Assembly (NCBI GenBank): GCA_035503715.1
Contig: DATJTE010000007.1
Location: forward strand, 1-64,000
DNA: 64,000 nt
From: OAS926 sp035503715
GTDB lineage: Bacteria > Pseudomonadota > Alphaproteobacteria > Rhizobiales > Rhizobiaceae
Reading direction: 5' to 3'
The stretch's first letter is position 1; each line of letters begins with the position of its first letter. The position numbers and the translations under genes were made by a program. Of the stretch, positions 1-7,862 are shown piece by piece. The notes under the pieces are model-generated. The model was not told the DNA's origin. It saw nothing but the letters and a program-made list of their open reading frames with translations, and searched no databases.

Positions 1-102
1 CCGGACGACCTCACCACCTGCTCTGACATCGATTTGATGAGCGCCAATTCGGACGGCCGCTTCGTCCACAAGGACGGCACGCCTTACCCGGGGCAGGATT
101 AG
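1..102 (+). CDS. C-terminal end of an unidentified protein (cut by window start)
   Basis: An open frame enters from the left edge and ends with TAG at 100-102, giving the last 33 residues of a protein. It reads ...DLMSANSDGRFVHKDGTPYPGQD, hydrophilic and with one Cys. I do not recognise the family. The end overlaps the convergent azlD stop by 4 bases, so the two genes meet tail to tail without any terminator between them. The missing upstream part is needed to name it. Confidence 0.5.
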   Translation, partial: PDDLTTCSDIDLMSANSDGRFVHKDGTPYPGQD

Positions 103-449
103 AACCCGAGATAGAGCCCCGCTGCCAGCACCAGCTCGCCAGCAATGATGCCGGCGAGCACCGTGCGACGTAGAAGAAGATACGCAGCGAACCCTGCCCC
201 GGCCGCGCCGATTCTCAGCCACAGCGCGGCGTCCGCCAGCGGTCCGCTCGGGAACACGATCAGATTGCCGATGACCGCCGCGACGAGCGCCGTCGCAATC
301 GCTCGCACCAGCACGAGCACATCCGAATCCTCGTCGACGCGTCCGCCGAGCAGCACGCCAAGCACGCGCCACGGATAGGTCATCGCCCAGCCGCCGACGA
401 GGATGAAGAGATATGGCCACCACCAGGCGTCGATGCTGTCCAGCGTCAT
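99..449 (-). CDS. azlD: AzlD family branched-chain amino acid exporter small subunit
   Basis: A 116-residue, very hydrophobic protein with about four predicted membrane segments, the usual size for AzlD. AzlD works with AzlC as a two-component inner-membrane exporter of branched-chain amino acids or their analogues (family knowledge). The ATG at 447-449 overlaps the azlC stop in an ATGA arrangement, which fixes the start and shows translational coupling. The N-terminal stretch WWWPYLFILVGGWAMTYPWR and the conserved Asp/Arg-containing middle are typical. A longer frame reading upstream through azlC on the same strand is a shadow. Confidence 0.85.
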   Translation of the reverse strand: MTLDSIDAWWWPYLFILVGGWAMTYPWRVLGVLLGGRVDEDSDVLVLVRAIATALVAAVIGNLIVFPSGPLADAALWLRIGAAGAGFAAYLLLRRTVLAGIIAGELVLAAGLYLGF

Positions 450-1177
450 GTCGCGCTCCTGCGCATGCGGTGGATCGCATAGGCGCCAACGCCGCCAAGC
501 AGGCCTGCCATCAGCAGATCGAAGGCCGGCGCGACCATGTGGAACAGCGGCCCGAGGAACAGCCCGAGCACCATCGCGATGTTCGACGCCGCCTCGCGCG
601 CCGAACCCCAGAGCGAGGTCAGGAAATACATCGGCGTCAGCAGGAAGAGCGCGGCCATCACCGCCGGCGGCAGCGTCGGCGCCAGCGCATAGACCACCGC
701 CACCACGATCATGTTGATGACGACGAGACTCGATCCGAGGCCGAAGTAAAAGCTCGTCCGCAGCTCGCGCGGCACGGTGCGCAGCGCATCCATGGCGATC
801 ACCCACGAGGTGATCGCCACGAAATGCGAAAGCAGATACAGCGTCAGCCGGCTGGTCTTCGAGCCGCGCATCTCCGGCACCAGCGCCACCACCATCGGTG
901 TCAGCCGGATCGACGACAGCGCCACCGCGAACGCGATTGCCACGAGCCCGGCGCCCGACAGCACCGCGCCCGCTATCACCACCATCGCCGGCAGCGCCCA
1001 GATCGCCATCACCATGAACACGGCTTCGACGATGCCGAAACCGGCGTCCCGCGCCAAGCCGGCAAAGCCGATATGCGCGGTGGCCAGGATCAGGCCCGGA
1101 ACGGAGAAGGCGTTTCGCATACCGCGCAGGAACCAGACGCGGCGTTCGGAGAAGGATGGGATCGGATCGACGGACAT
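446..1177 (-). CDS. azlC: AzlC family ABC-independent branched-chain amino acid exporter
   Basis: A 243-residue integral membrane protein with about seven hydrophobic segments. Family features are the N-terminal FLRGMRNAFSVPGLILATAHIGFAGLARDAG region, the SSIRLTPMVVALVPEMRG segment and the GLFLGPLFHM segment near the end. With AzlD it forms the AzlCD permease in the inner membrane, which exports leucine, isoleucine, valine or analogues in characterised members. It is the first gene of a two-gene operon. No dedicated regulator lies next to it in this window, although the region left of the window is not visible. Confidence 0.88.
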   Translation of the reverse strand: MSVDPIPSFSERRVWFLRGMRNAFSVPGLILATAHIGFAGLARDAGFGIVEAVFMVMAIWALPAMVVIAGAVLSGAGLVAIAFAVALSSIRLTPMVVALVPEMRGSKTSRLTLYLLSHFVAITSWVIAMDALRTVPRELRTSFYFGLGSSLVVINMIVVAVVYALAPTLPPAVMAALFLLTPMYFLTSLWGSAREAASNIAMVLGLFLGPLFHMVAPAFDLLMAGLLGGVGAYAIHRMRRSAT

Positions 1178-1270
1178 GCGTGATCGGCGTTATCACGCCC
1201 GGCGCGTCATCGCGACCCGCCTATTGGCCTGATCATGCAGGCCAGATCGCAGCGACCCCAAAAGCAAAAA

Positions 1271-1294
1271 GGGCGGACCTTACGGCCCGCCCTG
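1271..1294 (-). terminator. Rho-independent terminator of clpS-clpA
   Basis: Arms AGGGCGGACC (1271-1280) and GGCCCGCCCT (1285-1294) pair with one mismatch around a TTAC loop. On the minus strand the stem is followed by a T-rich run (complement of 1261-1270). It lies 25 bases past the clpA stop. Confidence 0.8.
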
Positions 1295-1318
1295 CACTCA
1301 CCCGCTATTGCGGTTTGA

Positions 1319-3781
1319 TCAACCCTTGCGCGGCAGTTGCGGCACGAGGCTGCGCTTGCCTGCGTCTTTCGCGTCCGGCTTGGCCTTGGCGACCGCCGCT
1401 TTCTTGGCGGCGGCCTTTTTCGGCGCCCGGCGCGGCGTCTCGTTCTCCGGATCTTCCTTCTTCGGCTTCACCGGCACTTCGTCGGTTAGCGATTCCAGTT
1501 TGAGGCCGGTTTCGCCGTTCTCCCTGGTCTCGACGGTGACGCGCACCGTGCCGCCCTTTTTGAGCTTGCCGAACAGCACCTCTTCCGCCAGCGGCTTCTT
1601 GATGTGCTCCTGGATGACCCGGCCGAGCGGCCGCGCACCCATGCGCTCGTCATAACCCTTGTCGGCGAGCCAGGCGATCGCATCCGGCGACAGGTCGAAG
1701 GTCACGCCACGCTCGGAGAGCTGGGCTTCCAGCTGCATGACGAACTTCTGCACCACCTGGTGGATCACCGGCACCGGCAGCGAGCCGAACGGGATGATCG
1801 CGTCGAGACGGTTGCGGAACTCCGGCGTGAACAGCCGGTTGATCGCCTCCATGTCGTCGCCTTCGCGCTTGGTCGAGCCGAAGCCGATCGCCGCGCGCGC
1901 CATGTCTTGCGCACCGGCATTCGTCGTCATGATCAGGATGACGTTCCTGAAGTCGATCTGCTTGCCGTTGTGGTCGGTCAGCTTGCCGTGGTCCATCACC
2001 TGCAACAGGATGTTGAACAGGTCCGGATGCGCCTTCTCGACTTCGTCGAGCAAGAGCACGCAGTGCGGATGCTGGTCGACGCCGTCGGTCAAGAGACCGC
2101 CCTGGTCGAAGCCGACATAACCGGGAGGCGCGCCGATCAGGCGCGACACCGTGTGGCGCTCCATATACTCCGACATGTCGAAGCGCAGCAGCTCGACGCC
2201 GAGCGACGCAGCAAGCTGCTTCGCCACTTCGGTCTTGCCCACACCCGTCGGGCCGGAGAACAGGTAGGAGCCAATCGGCTTCTCCGGTTCGCGCAGGCCC
2301 GCGCGCGCCAGCTTGATCGCCGAGGTCAACGCCGTGATTGCGGTATCCTGGCCGTAAACCACGCGCTTCAGCTCGGCCTCGAGATTGGCGAGCACTTTTT
2401 CGTCGTCGGCCGAAACCGTCTTTGGCGGGATGCGCGCCATCGTCGCGACCGTCGCCTCGATTTCCTTCAGCCCGATCGTCTTCTTGCGCTTGTTCTCCGG
2501 CAGCAGCATCTGCGATGCGCCCGTCTCGTCGATCACGTCGATCGCCTTGTCGGGCAGCTTGCGGTCGTTGATGTAACGCGCCGAAAGCTCGACCGCCGCC
2601 TTGATGGCGTCGGCCGTGTAGCGGACCTTGTGGAACTCCTCGAAGTAAGGCTTCAGCCCCTTCATGATCTCGATCGTGTCCGGCACCGTCGGCTCGTTCA
2701 CGTCGATCTTCTGGAAGCGCCGCACCAGCGCGCGGTCTTTCTCGAAGAACTGGCGGAACTCCTTGTAGGTGGTCGAGCCGATGCAGCGGATGAGACCCGA
2801 CGACAGCGCCGGCTTCAACAGGTTCGACGCATCCATCGCGCCGCCCGATGTGGCGCCAGCGCCGATCACCGTGTGGATCTCGTCGATGAACAGGATCGCG
2901 CCGGGATAGTCTTCCAGCTCCTTGACGACCTGCTTCAGCCGCTCCTCGAAATCGCCGCGATAGCGCGTGCCGGCGAGCAGCGTGCCCATGTCGAGCGCGA
3001 AGATCGTCGCGCCCGCCAGCACCTCCGGCACCGTGCCTTCGACGATGCGCTTGGCGAGGCCTTCGGCGATCGCCGTCTTGCCGACGCCGGGATCGCCGAC
3101 ATAGAGCGGGTTGTTCTTCGAGCGACGGCAGAGCACCTGGATGGTGCGCGAGATTTCAGACTCGCGACCGATCAGCGGATCGATGCGGCCCGACTTCGCC
3201 TTGTTGTTGAGATTGACGCAGTACGCTGTCAGCGCGTCCTGCTGCTTGCCCTTCTTGCCGCCTTCCTCGCCGCCGGCAGCACCGGCCTCGCCCTGCTGCT
3301 CCTCTTCGGTGCCGCGCGGCGTGCGGCTGTCGCCGGCGCCGGGGCGCTTGGCGATGCCGTGCGAGATGTAGTTGACCGCGTCGTAGCGGGTCATCTGCTG
3401 TTCCTGCAGGAAGTACGCGGCGTGGCTTTCGCGCTCGGCGAAGATCGCGACCAGCACATTGGCGCCGGACACTTCCTCGCGGCCCGAAGACTGCACGTGG
3501 ATCACCGCGCGCTGGATGACGCGCTGGAAGCCTGCAGTCGGCTTCGAATCCTCGTCGTAACCGGTGACCAGATTGTCGAGCTCGGTGTCGATGTAGTTCA
3601 GCACCGTGCGCTTCAATTCGTCGAGATCGACATTGCAGGCACGCATTACGGCTGATGCGTCCTGATCGTCGATCAGCGCCAGCAGGAGATGTTCGAGCGT
3701 CGCATATTCATGATGACGCTCGTTGGCGAAGGTCAGCGCCTGGTGAAGCGCCTTCTCCAACCCTTGGGAAAATGCTGGCAT
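1319..3781 (-). CDS. clpA: ATP-dependent Clp protease ATP-binding subunit ClpA
   Basis: An 820-residue double AAA+ unfoldase that feeds substrates to the ClpP peptidase in the cytoplasm. The N-domain covers residues 1-145. A Gly/Glu-rich linker (150-182) follows. The first Walker A is GDPGVGKT at 229-236 with Walker B FIDEIH, the second Walker A is GPTGVGKT near 515 with Walker B LLLDEVEKAH. The IGF tripeptide (AAIGFGSTK) is the ClpP-docking loop, so this is ClpA and not a disaggregase. The C-terminal 45 residues are a Lys/Ala/Pro-rich tail. clpS starts the operon 7 bases upstream, which matches the adaptor-unfoldase pair of the N-degron pathway. Confidence 0.97.
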   Translation of the reverse strand: MPAFSQGLEKALHQALTFANERHHEYATLEHLLLALIDDQDASAVMRACNVDLDELKRTVLNYIDTELDNLVTGYDEDSKPTAGFQRVIQRAVIHVQSSGREEVSGANVLVAIFAERESHAAYFLQEQQMTRYDAVNYISHGIAKRPGAGDSRTPRGTEEEQQGEAGAAGGEEGGKKGKQQDALTAYCVNLNNKAKSGRIDPLIGRESEISRTIQVLCRRSKNNPLYVGDPGVGKTAIAEGLAKRIVEGTVPEVLAGATIFALDMGTLLAGTRYRGDFEERLKQVVKELEDYPGAILFIDEIHTVIGAGATSGGAMDASNLLKPALSSGLIRCIGSTTYKEFRQFFEKDRALVRRFQKIDVNEPTVPDTIEIMKGLKPYFEEFHKVRYTADAIKAAVELSARYINDRKLPDKAIDVIDETGASQMLLPENKRKKTIGLKEIEATVATMARIPPKTVSADDEKVLANLEAELKRVVYGQDTAITALTSAIKLARAGLREPEKPIGSYLFSGPTGVGKTEVAKQLAASLGVELLRFDMSEYMERHTVSRLIGAPPGYVGFDQGGLLTDGVDQHPHCVLLLDEVEKAHPDLFNILLQVMDHGKLTDHNGKQIDFRNVILIMTTNAGAQDMARAAIGFGSTKREGDDMEAINRLFTPEFRNRLDAIIPFGSLPVPVIHQVVQKFVMQLEAQLSERGVTFDLSPDAIAWLADKGYDERMGARPLGRVIQEHIKKPLAEEVLFGKLKKGGTVRVTVETRENGETGLKLESLTDEVPVKPKKEDPENETPRRAPKKAAAKKAAVAKAKPDAKDAGKRSLVPQLPRKG

Positions 3782-3788
3782 TAATTCC

Positions 3789-4160
3789 TCACTTCTTCTC
3801 CATCACACACTGCAGCGGGTGCTGGTGCTGACGGGCAAAATCCATGACTTGGGTCACCTTGGTCTCGGCGACCTCGTAGGTAAAGACCCCACATTCGCCC
3901 ACGCCGTGATTGTGAACGTGGAGCATGATGCGGGTGGCGTCCTCCCGGTTCTTCTGGAAGAACCGTTCGAGCACGTGAACGACGAACTCCATCGGAGTGT
4001 AGTCGTCGTTCAGGATCAGCACGCGATAGAGCGACGGCTTCTTGGTTTTCGGCTTGGTGCGGGTGATCACCGCAGTGCCGCGACTGCTCCGGTCGCCGCC
4101 ACCGCCTTCGTTCTGCATCCGGGCCCTGCTCATCCGCATGGTGTCCCCGTCAGTCTTCAA
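3789..4160 (-). CDS. clpS: ATP-dependent Clp protease adaptor ClpS
   Basis: A ClpS adaptor of about 120 residues that delivers substrates with destabilising N-terminal residues to ClpA. The substrate pocket is intact: LILNDDYTPMEFVVHVLERFF contains the Asn-Asp-Asp triad, and HVHNHGVGECGVFTYEVAETK contains the second half. The C-terminal HPLQCVMEKK is standard. The basic, Gly-rich N-terminal extension would be the flexible tail that enters the ClpA pore. Start choice is uncertain: TTG at 4160 has AAGGAAGG just upstream, while ATG at 4139 is possible and gives 116 residues. Confidence 0.95.
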   Translation of the reverse strand: MKTDGDTMRMSRARMQNEGGGGDRSSRGTAVITRTKPKTKKPSLYRVLILNDDYTPMEFVVHVLERFFQKNREDATRIMLHVHNHGVGECGVFTYEVAETKVTQVMDFARQHQHPLQCVMEKK

Positions 4161-4219
4161 GAAGCCTTCCTTTTTCTTGGCGCCACTCCAGGCAGCGGTA
4201 TGTAGGTCGTTCGGTACTG

Positions 4220-4247
4220 ATTGTAAGGCCTTCCATCCTGCTTACAA
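4220..4247 (-). promoter_or_regulatory. Likely promoter of clpS-clpA inside an inverted repeat
   Basis: On the minus strand TTGTAA (4242-4247) and TACAAT (4220-4225) are separated by 16 bases, a reasonable sigma-70 type promoter about 60 bases before clpS. The boxes are also the arms of an inverted repeat, ATTGTAAG (4220-4227) and CTTACAAT (4241-4248), so a dimeric regulator could bind exactly here. Confidence 0.55.
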
Positions 4248-4510
4248 TATGGCCGTCCGGTCAGGTTGATCGAATTTCCCTTAATCGTGAACGCGGTTTT
4301 GCTGTATCGGCGAAAAATGCCGCGATCACATTCACATCGCGATGATGCGCCCTACCTGCTTTTGCGAACCTTGCGTAAGCTGAGCGTGAATCGCCCGTGA
4401 AGCTTTGGCGACGAGAATCACGCCCTCGTTTCAGGAAGGCATCACGCTGCGTTTCAAGGGATGTCAGGAGAGATCGGCCCGACGCGTCTACCTGCTTGAC
4501 GCCCAGATAT

Positions 4511-4522
4511 ATTGATATCAAT
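4511..4522. promoter_or_regulatory. Perfect 12-base palindrome, operator candidate for the MFS gene
   Basis: ATTGATATCAAT is a perfect palindrome lying 25 bases before the MFS transporter start and just downstream of TTGACG (4496-4501), a possible -35 box. Its shape resembles MarR- or GntR-type operators. The rest of 4161-4547 holds the clpS promoter and no gene that I can support. Confidence 0.45.
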
Positions 4523-4547
4523 CTTTCATGCGGATGAGGAGAATCGG

Positions 4548-5759
4548 ATGATGCAGGAACATCCCTATCGGTGGGTGATCGTCGCGGTCGGCGCGCTGAT
4601 GACCTGCATCGCGATCGGCGCAATGTTCTCGCTGGCCGTCTTCCTCGACCCCATGACGAACGACACCGGCTGGTCGCGCGCCGGCATTTCGACCGCCATG
4701 ACGCTCAACTTCATCGTCATGGGGCTCGGCGGCTTCGCCTGGGGCAACATCAGCGACCGATACGGCACGCGCATCGTCGTACTGATCGGCGCGGTGCTGC
4801 TGGGGTTGGCGCTGGTGCTGGCCAGCCGCGCAGGCTCGCTGCTCGAATTCCAGCTCATCTTCGGCGTGCTCGTCGGCCTCTCCGCCAGCACCTTCTTCGC
4901 GCCAATGATTGCCGCGACCATGGAGTGGTTCGAGCGGCAACGAAGCCTCGCGGTCTCGCTCGTCTCGGTCGGCATCGGCGTCGCGCCGATGACGATCTCG
5001 CCTCTCGCGAGCTGGTTGACCACCGAATATGACTGGCGCGTCGCGATGTTCGTCATCGGCATCGGCTCCTGGGTGCTGCTCATTCCTGCGGCATTTCTGG
5101 TCCGCAAGCCTCCTGCCCCGACTGCAGCCGGCGTAGCGTCCGATGCGCCACCGGCACAAGGCTGGACGCCGGTCTGGGAAGCGCTGCGCTCGCCGCAATT
5201 CCTTGTGCTGGGCTTCACCTTCTTCATCTGCTGCGCCGCGCATTCCGGTCCGATCTTCCACATGGTCAGCTACGCAATCGTCTGCGGCATCGCGCCGATC
5301 GCCGCCGTCAGCATCTACAGCGTCGAGGGTCTGGCAGGCCTCGGCGGTCGTCTGCTGCTCGGCGTGCTTGGCGACAAATACGGCGCCAAACCGGTGCTGA
5401 TCGGAGGCTTGCTGGTGCAAGCGCTGGTGATCGGCGCCTACAGCGCGATCAACCAGCTCGAGCAGTTCTACGTGCTGGCCGTCATCTTCGGCACCGCCTA
5501 TGGCGGCGTGATGCCGCTTTATTCGGTGCTGGCGCGCGACTATTTCGGGCAGCACATCATGGGCGCGGTCTTGGGCGCGCTGGGCCTGCTGTCGAGCTTC
5601 GGCATGGCGTTCGGCCCGCTGATCGGCGGCTGGGTGTACGACACCTTCGACGGCTATTCGTGGATGTTCATCGGCTCGGCCATCGTCGGGCTTGGTGCGA
5701 TGGCGCTTGCCTTCACGTTCCCGCCCCAGCCGTCACGCGAGCAGATGCAGCCGGCCTGA
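4548..5759 (+). CDS. MFS transporter, oxalate/formate antiporter or monocarboxylate-type
   Basis: A 403-residue major facilitator protein with about 12 membrane segments. The MFS loop 2-3 signature is GNISDRYGTR near residue 70, and a second copy, GRLLLGVLGDKYGAK, starts the second half. Overall layout resembles the OxlT/monocarboxylate branch, so an organic anion is the likeliest cargo, but the substrate cannot be read from the sequence. ATG 4548 is chosen because GAGGAG sits 6 bases upstream; a second ATG follows directly. The palindrome at 4511-4522 suggests substrate-responsive control, but no regulator gene lies adjacent. Confidence 0.85.
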   Translation: MMQEHPYRWVIVAVGALMTCIAIGAMFSLAVFLDPMTNDTGWSRAGISTAMTLNFIVMGLGGFAWGNISDRYGTRIVVLIGAVLLGLALVLASRAGSLLEFQLIFGVLVGLSASTFFAPMIAATMEWFERQRSLAVSLVSVGIGVAPMTISPLASWLTTEYDWRVAMFVIGIGSWVLLIPAAFLVRKPPAPTAAGVASDAPPAQGWTPVWEALRSPQFLVLGFTFFICCAAHSGPIFHMVSYAIVCGIAPIAAVSIYSVEGLAGLGGRLLLGVLGDKYGAKPVLIGGLLVQALVIGAYSAINQLEQFYVLAVIFGTAYGGVMPLYSVLARDYFGQHIMGAVLGALGLLSSFGMAFGPLIGGWVYDTFDGYSWMFIGSAIVGLGAMALAFTFPPQPSREQMQPA

Positions 5760-5785
5760 AGTCAGAAGCGACGCGCAAAAAGAAA

Positions 5786-5810
5786 ACGGCGTGCCAGCGG
5801 CACGCCGTTT
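5786..5810. terminator. Bidirectional terminator between the MFS gene and phasin
   Basis: AACGGCGTGCC (5786-5796) and GGCACGCCGTT (5800-5810) form an 11-base-pair stem with an AGC loop. It is flanked by an A-rich run on the left and a T-rich run on the right, so it can end both converging transcripts. Confidence 0.85.
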
Positions 5811-5841
5811 GTTCTGACGAGCGCGTAGCTCGACCCGATCT

Positions 5842-6168
5842 TTATTTCGCTTTGGCGACGGCGGATTCGAACGGCTTGTAGGCGTCCTTCGCGACCTCGG
5901 CGTAGAGTTCGCTCATCTTCGTCGCCTCGGCCACGAAGCCTTCATAGGCCTTCTTGGCGTAATCGGTCTGGATCTCGATCGCCGACTCCAGCGACTTGGC
6001 GCCGAGCAGCTTCTCGAACGCGGCGCTGCCGTCCTCAAAACTCTTCTTCGTATACTCGGTCGCCTCGGTAGCGATCGACTGAAGGCCCTTCGACAGCGAA
6101 GCGAAGCCCTTCAGACCGGTATCCATGAATTCCTTGCCGTATTTGCTGGCATCATCAAACTGCTGCAT
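5842..6168 (-). CDS. Phasin family protein
   Basis: A 108-residue amphipathic helical protein with the phasin pattern: MQQFDDASKYGKEFMDTGLK, FEKLLGAKSLESAIEIQTDYAKKAYEG and the Ala/Lys-rich end. Phasins coat polyhydroxybutyrate granules and control their size and number (family knowledge). The start at 6168 is set by AAGGAA 8 bases upstream; a longer frame to 6258 lacks a ribosome binding site. A perfect palindrome containing TGCAATGCACAA lies 78 bases upstream and fits the PhaR motif, so PHB-responsive repression is likely. Confidence 0.9.
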   Translation of the reverse strand: MQQFDDASKYGKEFMDTGLKGFASLSKGLQSIATEATEYTKKSFEDGSAAFEKLLGAKSLESAIEIQTDYAKKAYEGFVAEATKMSELYAEVAKDAYKPFESAVAKAK

Positions 6169-6245
6169 TTTCGCGATTTCCTTTGTTCTGGGCTCTTGAT
6201 TCAGAGCCTCGGGAACGCACCGCTTTGTGCGATGCGGTCTGTTTA

Positions 6246-6260
6246 TTGTGCAATGCACAA
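6246..6260. promoter_or_regulatory. PhaR-like operator upstream of phasin
   Basis: TTGTGCAATGCACAA is a perfect 15-base palindrome in the phasin promoter region. In both orientations it fits TGCRNYGCASMA, the motif I recall from memory for PhaR of Bradyrhizobium. The same core occurs at 14429-14440 before the DUF1127 gene. Confidence 0.6.
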
Positions 6261-6322
6261 ACAGTCAAGCAACACTGCCCTTACGGAAGAACTCGGGCAC
6301 GCCGGGTTGGTACGCGAACCTC

Positions 6323-6370
6323 CTTCGTCATCCTGGGGCGAGCGCAGCGAGACCCTGGGATCCATGCCTG
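6323..6370. repeat. Short rhizobial intergenic palindromic repeat
   Basis: The stretch CGTCATCCTGGGGCGAGCG...GAGACCCTGGGATCCATGCC has imperfect inverted arms and the form of extragenic repeats dispersed in rhizobial genomes. Only one copy is seen here, so its repeat status rests on recalled family resemblance. Confidence 0.4.
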
Positions 6371-6472
6371 AACAGTGAACGACGCAAGTGGTGCAATTCT
6401 ATCCTGCAAACCCGTGGACAGATTTTGCCCACCTCTCCTGTCATCCGAAAATAAATCTCCGCGATTTCAAGC

Positions 6473-6857
6473 GCTTGGCGTGTCAGCAGAAAAAAATCTG
6501 CAGGTCGCCAAGCCGGGTTCTGTCCACGGGGGTACGGCCCCAGGCGATAATTGCCTCCAGTTCCTCCCATGGGAACACCGGTCATGACGGTGATTGCGTG
6601 GGGAGGAACCGGCGCTCCGATCGGCCGCTAACGTGGCGGCCGGTCCGGGGAGGTCTGTTAAGTCCTGTTCCAAGTTCCAGGGGCACTAAGACCCCGTTCG
6701 CCCGAACCCAAACAGGCAGGGCGATGACCTCGGAGGCGGCAAGCGAAAGCGATCCGCCGAAGACTGGAAAAACGGAACACCGGACCTCAGAACGCCGGGC
6801 GGGCGGCCGCGAGGTTGCACGTTACTAACTTTGATGAGCAGCCCACGGCCGCCCGTC
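6473..6857. ncRNA. Strongly structured non-coding region, RNA class unknown
   Basis: No convincing protein gene lies between 6169 and 6975, but the stretch holds a series of strong hairpins: 6473-6480/6506-6513 (8 bp), 6560-6568/6601-6609 (9 bp, with 6576-6580/6588-6592 inside), 6622-6628/6636-6642 (7 bp), 6664-6669/6711-6716, 6735-6739/6754-6758 with a GCGAAAGC tip on the plus strand, and 6798-6809/6846-6857 (12 bp). On the minus strand the left end reads ACAGAACCCGGCTT, identical to the conserved 3' P4 strand of RNase P RNA, but the matching 5' element GAGGAAAGTCCGGG is absent. No tmRNA tag reading frame or T-arm is evident. Strand and class are undecided. Confidence 0.45.
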
Positions 6858-6881
6858 TTCCCACTCTTCAGACGACCGGAG

Positions 6882-6950
6882 AGTGTGTTCTTTGACAATG
6901 GCCAGACGGGTGAAAACCCGGGCGTGGCAACGGGCAAGTGTGTTCTTTGA
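6882..6950 (+). promoter_or_regulatory. Twin boxA-like repeats around a GAAA-capped hairpin
   Basis: AGTGTGTTCTTTGA occurs at 6882-6895 and again at 6937-6950, 55 bases apart. TGTTCTTTGA resembles the boxA antitermination element of alphaproteobacterial rRNA leaders. Between them CGGGT-GAAA-ACCCG (6907-6920) forms a tetraloop hairpin on the plus strand. No rRNA gene is nearby. Confidence 0.4.
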
Positions 6951-6974
6951 AAACCGAAGATAGAGAACGTCGGC

Positions 6975-7862
6975 TCAAAGCCGGTTGCGCAGCGGGTTCC
7001 AGCGCACGGTGCCAAGCCTGATCTTCTCGCGCACCAGCGTGAGCAGGCCCGACGCCGCAATCACCGCGAGTCCGACAAACGAAATCCAGTCGGGATACTC
7101 CGCGAAAAAGCCCGCGCCGATGATCACCGCCCACAGGATCTGCGAGTAGTGCGTCGGCGCGATGTGAGCGGCAGGCGCCCGTCGTGCCGCCGAGAACATG
7201 ATGCTGTGACCGGCCGCGATGAAAACACCGATGACAACCATCGCGCCGAGAGGCTCCAACGCCGGTGTGCTCTCACCGAAGGCCAGCATGAGCGCGCCGT
7301 TCACGACCACACCGTAGGCGATCAGCGTGGCCAGCACCGTGGTCCGTTTCTCCTGCAACGCCAGCGTGCGCAGGAGGATCATTGTGCCGGCTGCGAGCAA
7401 CGCGACGGTCAGCGCCGCGAGATGCCCGAGTTGCAGTTCGCGGAAGCCCGGCTTCACCACCAGCAGCACGCCGACGAAACCCGCGACCACCGCCGCCCAC
7501 CGCCAGCGCCCGACATCTTCGCCGAGCAGAACGACAGAGAGGATGGTGACGAAGAACGGCGCCACGAAGATCAGCGCATAGGTTTCGGCGAGCGGAATGG
7601 TGGTGAAGGCATAGATGCCGCAGATCTGCGCCAGCAGACCGCCGATCGCGCGGCCATGCACGGCCCAGGGGCGGGTCATTCGCCATGTGTCGCGCCAGCG
7701 TTCGTCGCGCGGCTTCATGAAGAGGAGGAAGAAGCCGGCAAAGAGCGTCGTGTAGAAGCCGATCCCGAAAACGCCGACCGAACCCGACAGGCCTTTGATG
7801 ATGCCGTCGCCCCACGCGAAAACCGCATAGGCAAGGAGGGCGAGCAGAACGCCTGTGTTCAA
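6975..7862 (-). CDS. EamA/DMT family transporter
   Basis: About 295 residues with ten hydrophobic segments in two EamA halves, beginning NTGVLLALLAYAVFAWGDGI. The first half ends near the GEDVGRWRW loop; the second contains the RRAPAAHIAPTHYSQILWAV segment typical of drug/metabolite exporters of the RhaT/YdcZ-like group. The substrate is unknown. The frame is open to 7979, but the upstream residues are Arg/Pro/Gly-rich and unlike a transporter. TTG at 7862 has AAGG 8 bases upstream and gives the usual family length; GTG at 7886 is the alternative. Confidence 0.8.
   Translation of the reverse strand: MNTGVLLALLAYAVFAWGDGIIKGLSGSVGVFGIGFYTTLFAGFFLLFMKPRDERWRDTWRMTRPWAVHGRAIGGLLAQICGIYAFTTIPLAETYALIFVAPFFVTILSVVLLGEDVGRWRWAAVVAGFVGVLLVVKPGFRELQLGHLAALTVALLAAGTMILLRTLALQEKRTTVLATLIAYGVVVNGALMLAFGESTPALEPLGAMVVIGVFIAAGHSIMFSAARRAPAAHIAPTHYSQILWAVIIGAGFFAEYPDWISFVGLAVIAASGLLTLVREKIRLGTVRWNPLRNRL

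Noticed and set aside
1604..3655. 683-codon open frame on the plus strand opposite clpA
   Set aside because: Mirror of ClpA in high-GC DNA; Arg/His/Asp/Leu-rich with no recognisable domain, while clpA is certain.
4261..4623. 120-codon minus-strand frame between clpS and the MFS gene
   Set aside because: Arg/Ser-rich, no ribosome binding site, and overlaps the MFS promoter and start.
6388..6828. 146-codon plus-strand frame in the phasin-EamA gap
   Set aside because: Low-complexity Ser/Arg/Thr composition and dense RNA-like hairpins point to a non-coding region.
6473..6857. Assignment as RNase P RNA
   Set aside because: Only the 3' P4-like ACAGAACCCGGCTT fits. The 5' P4 strand and the J11/12-type elements are missing, so I leave the class open.
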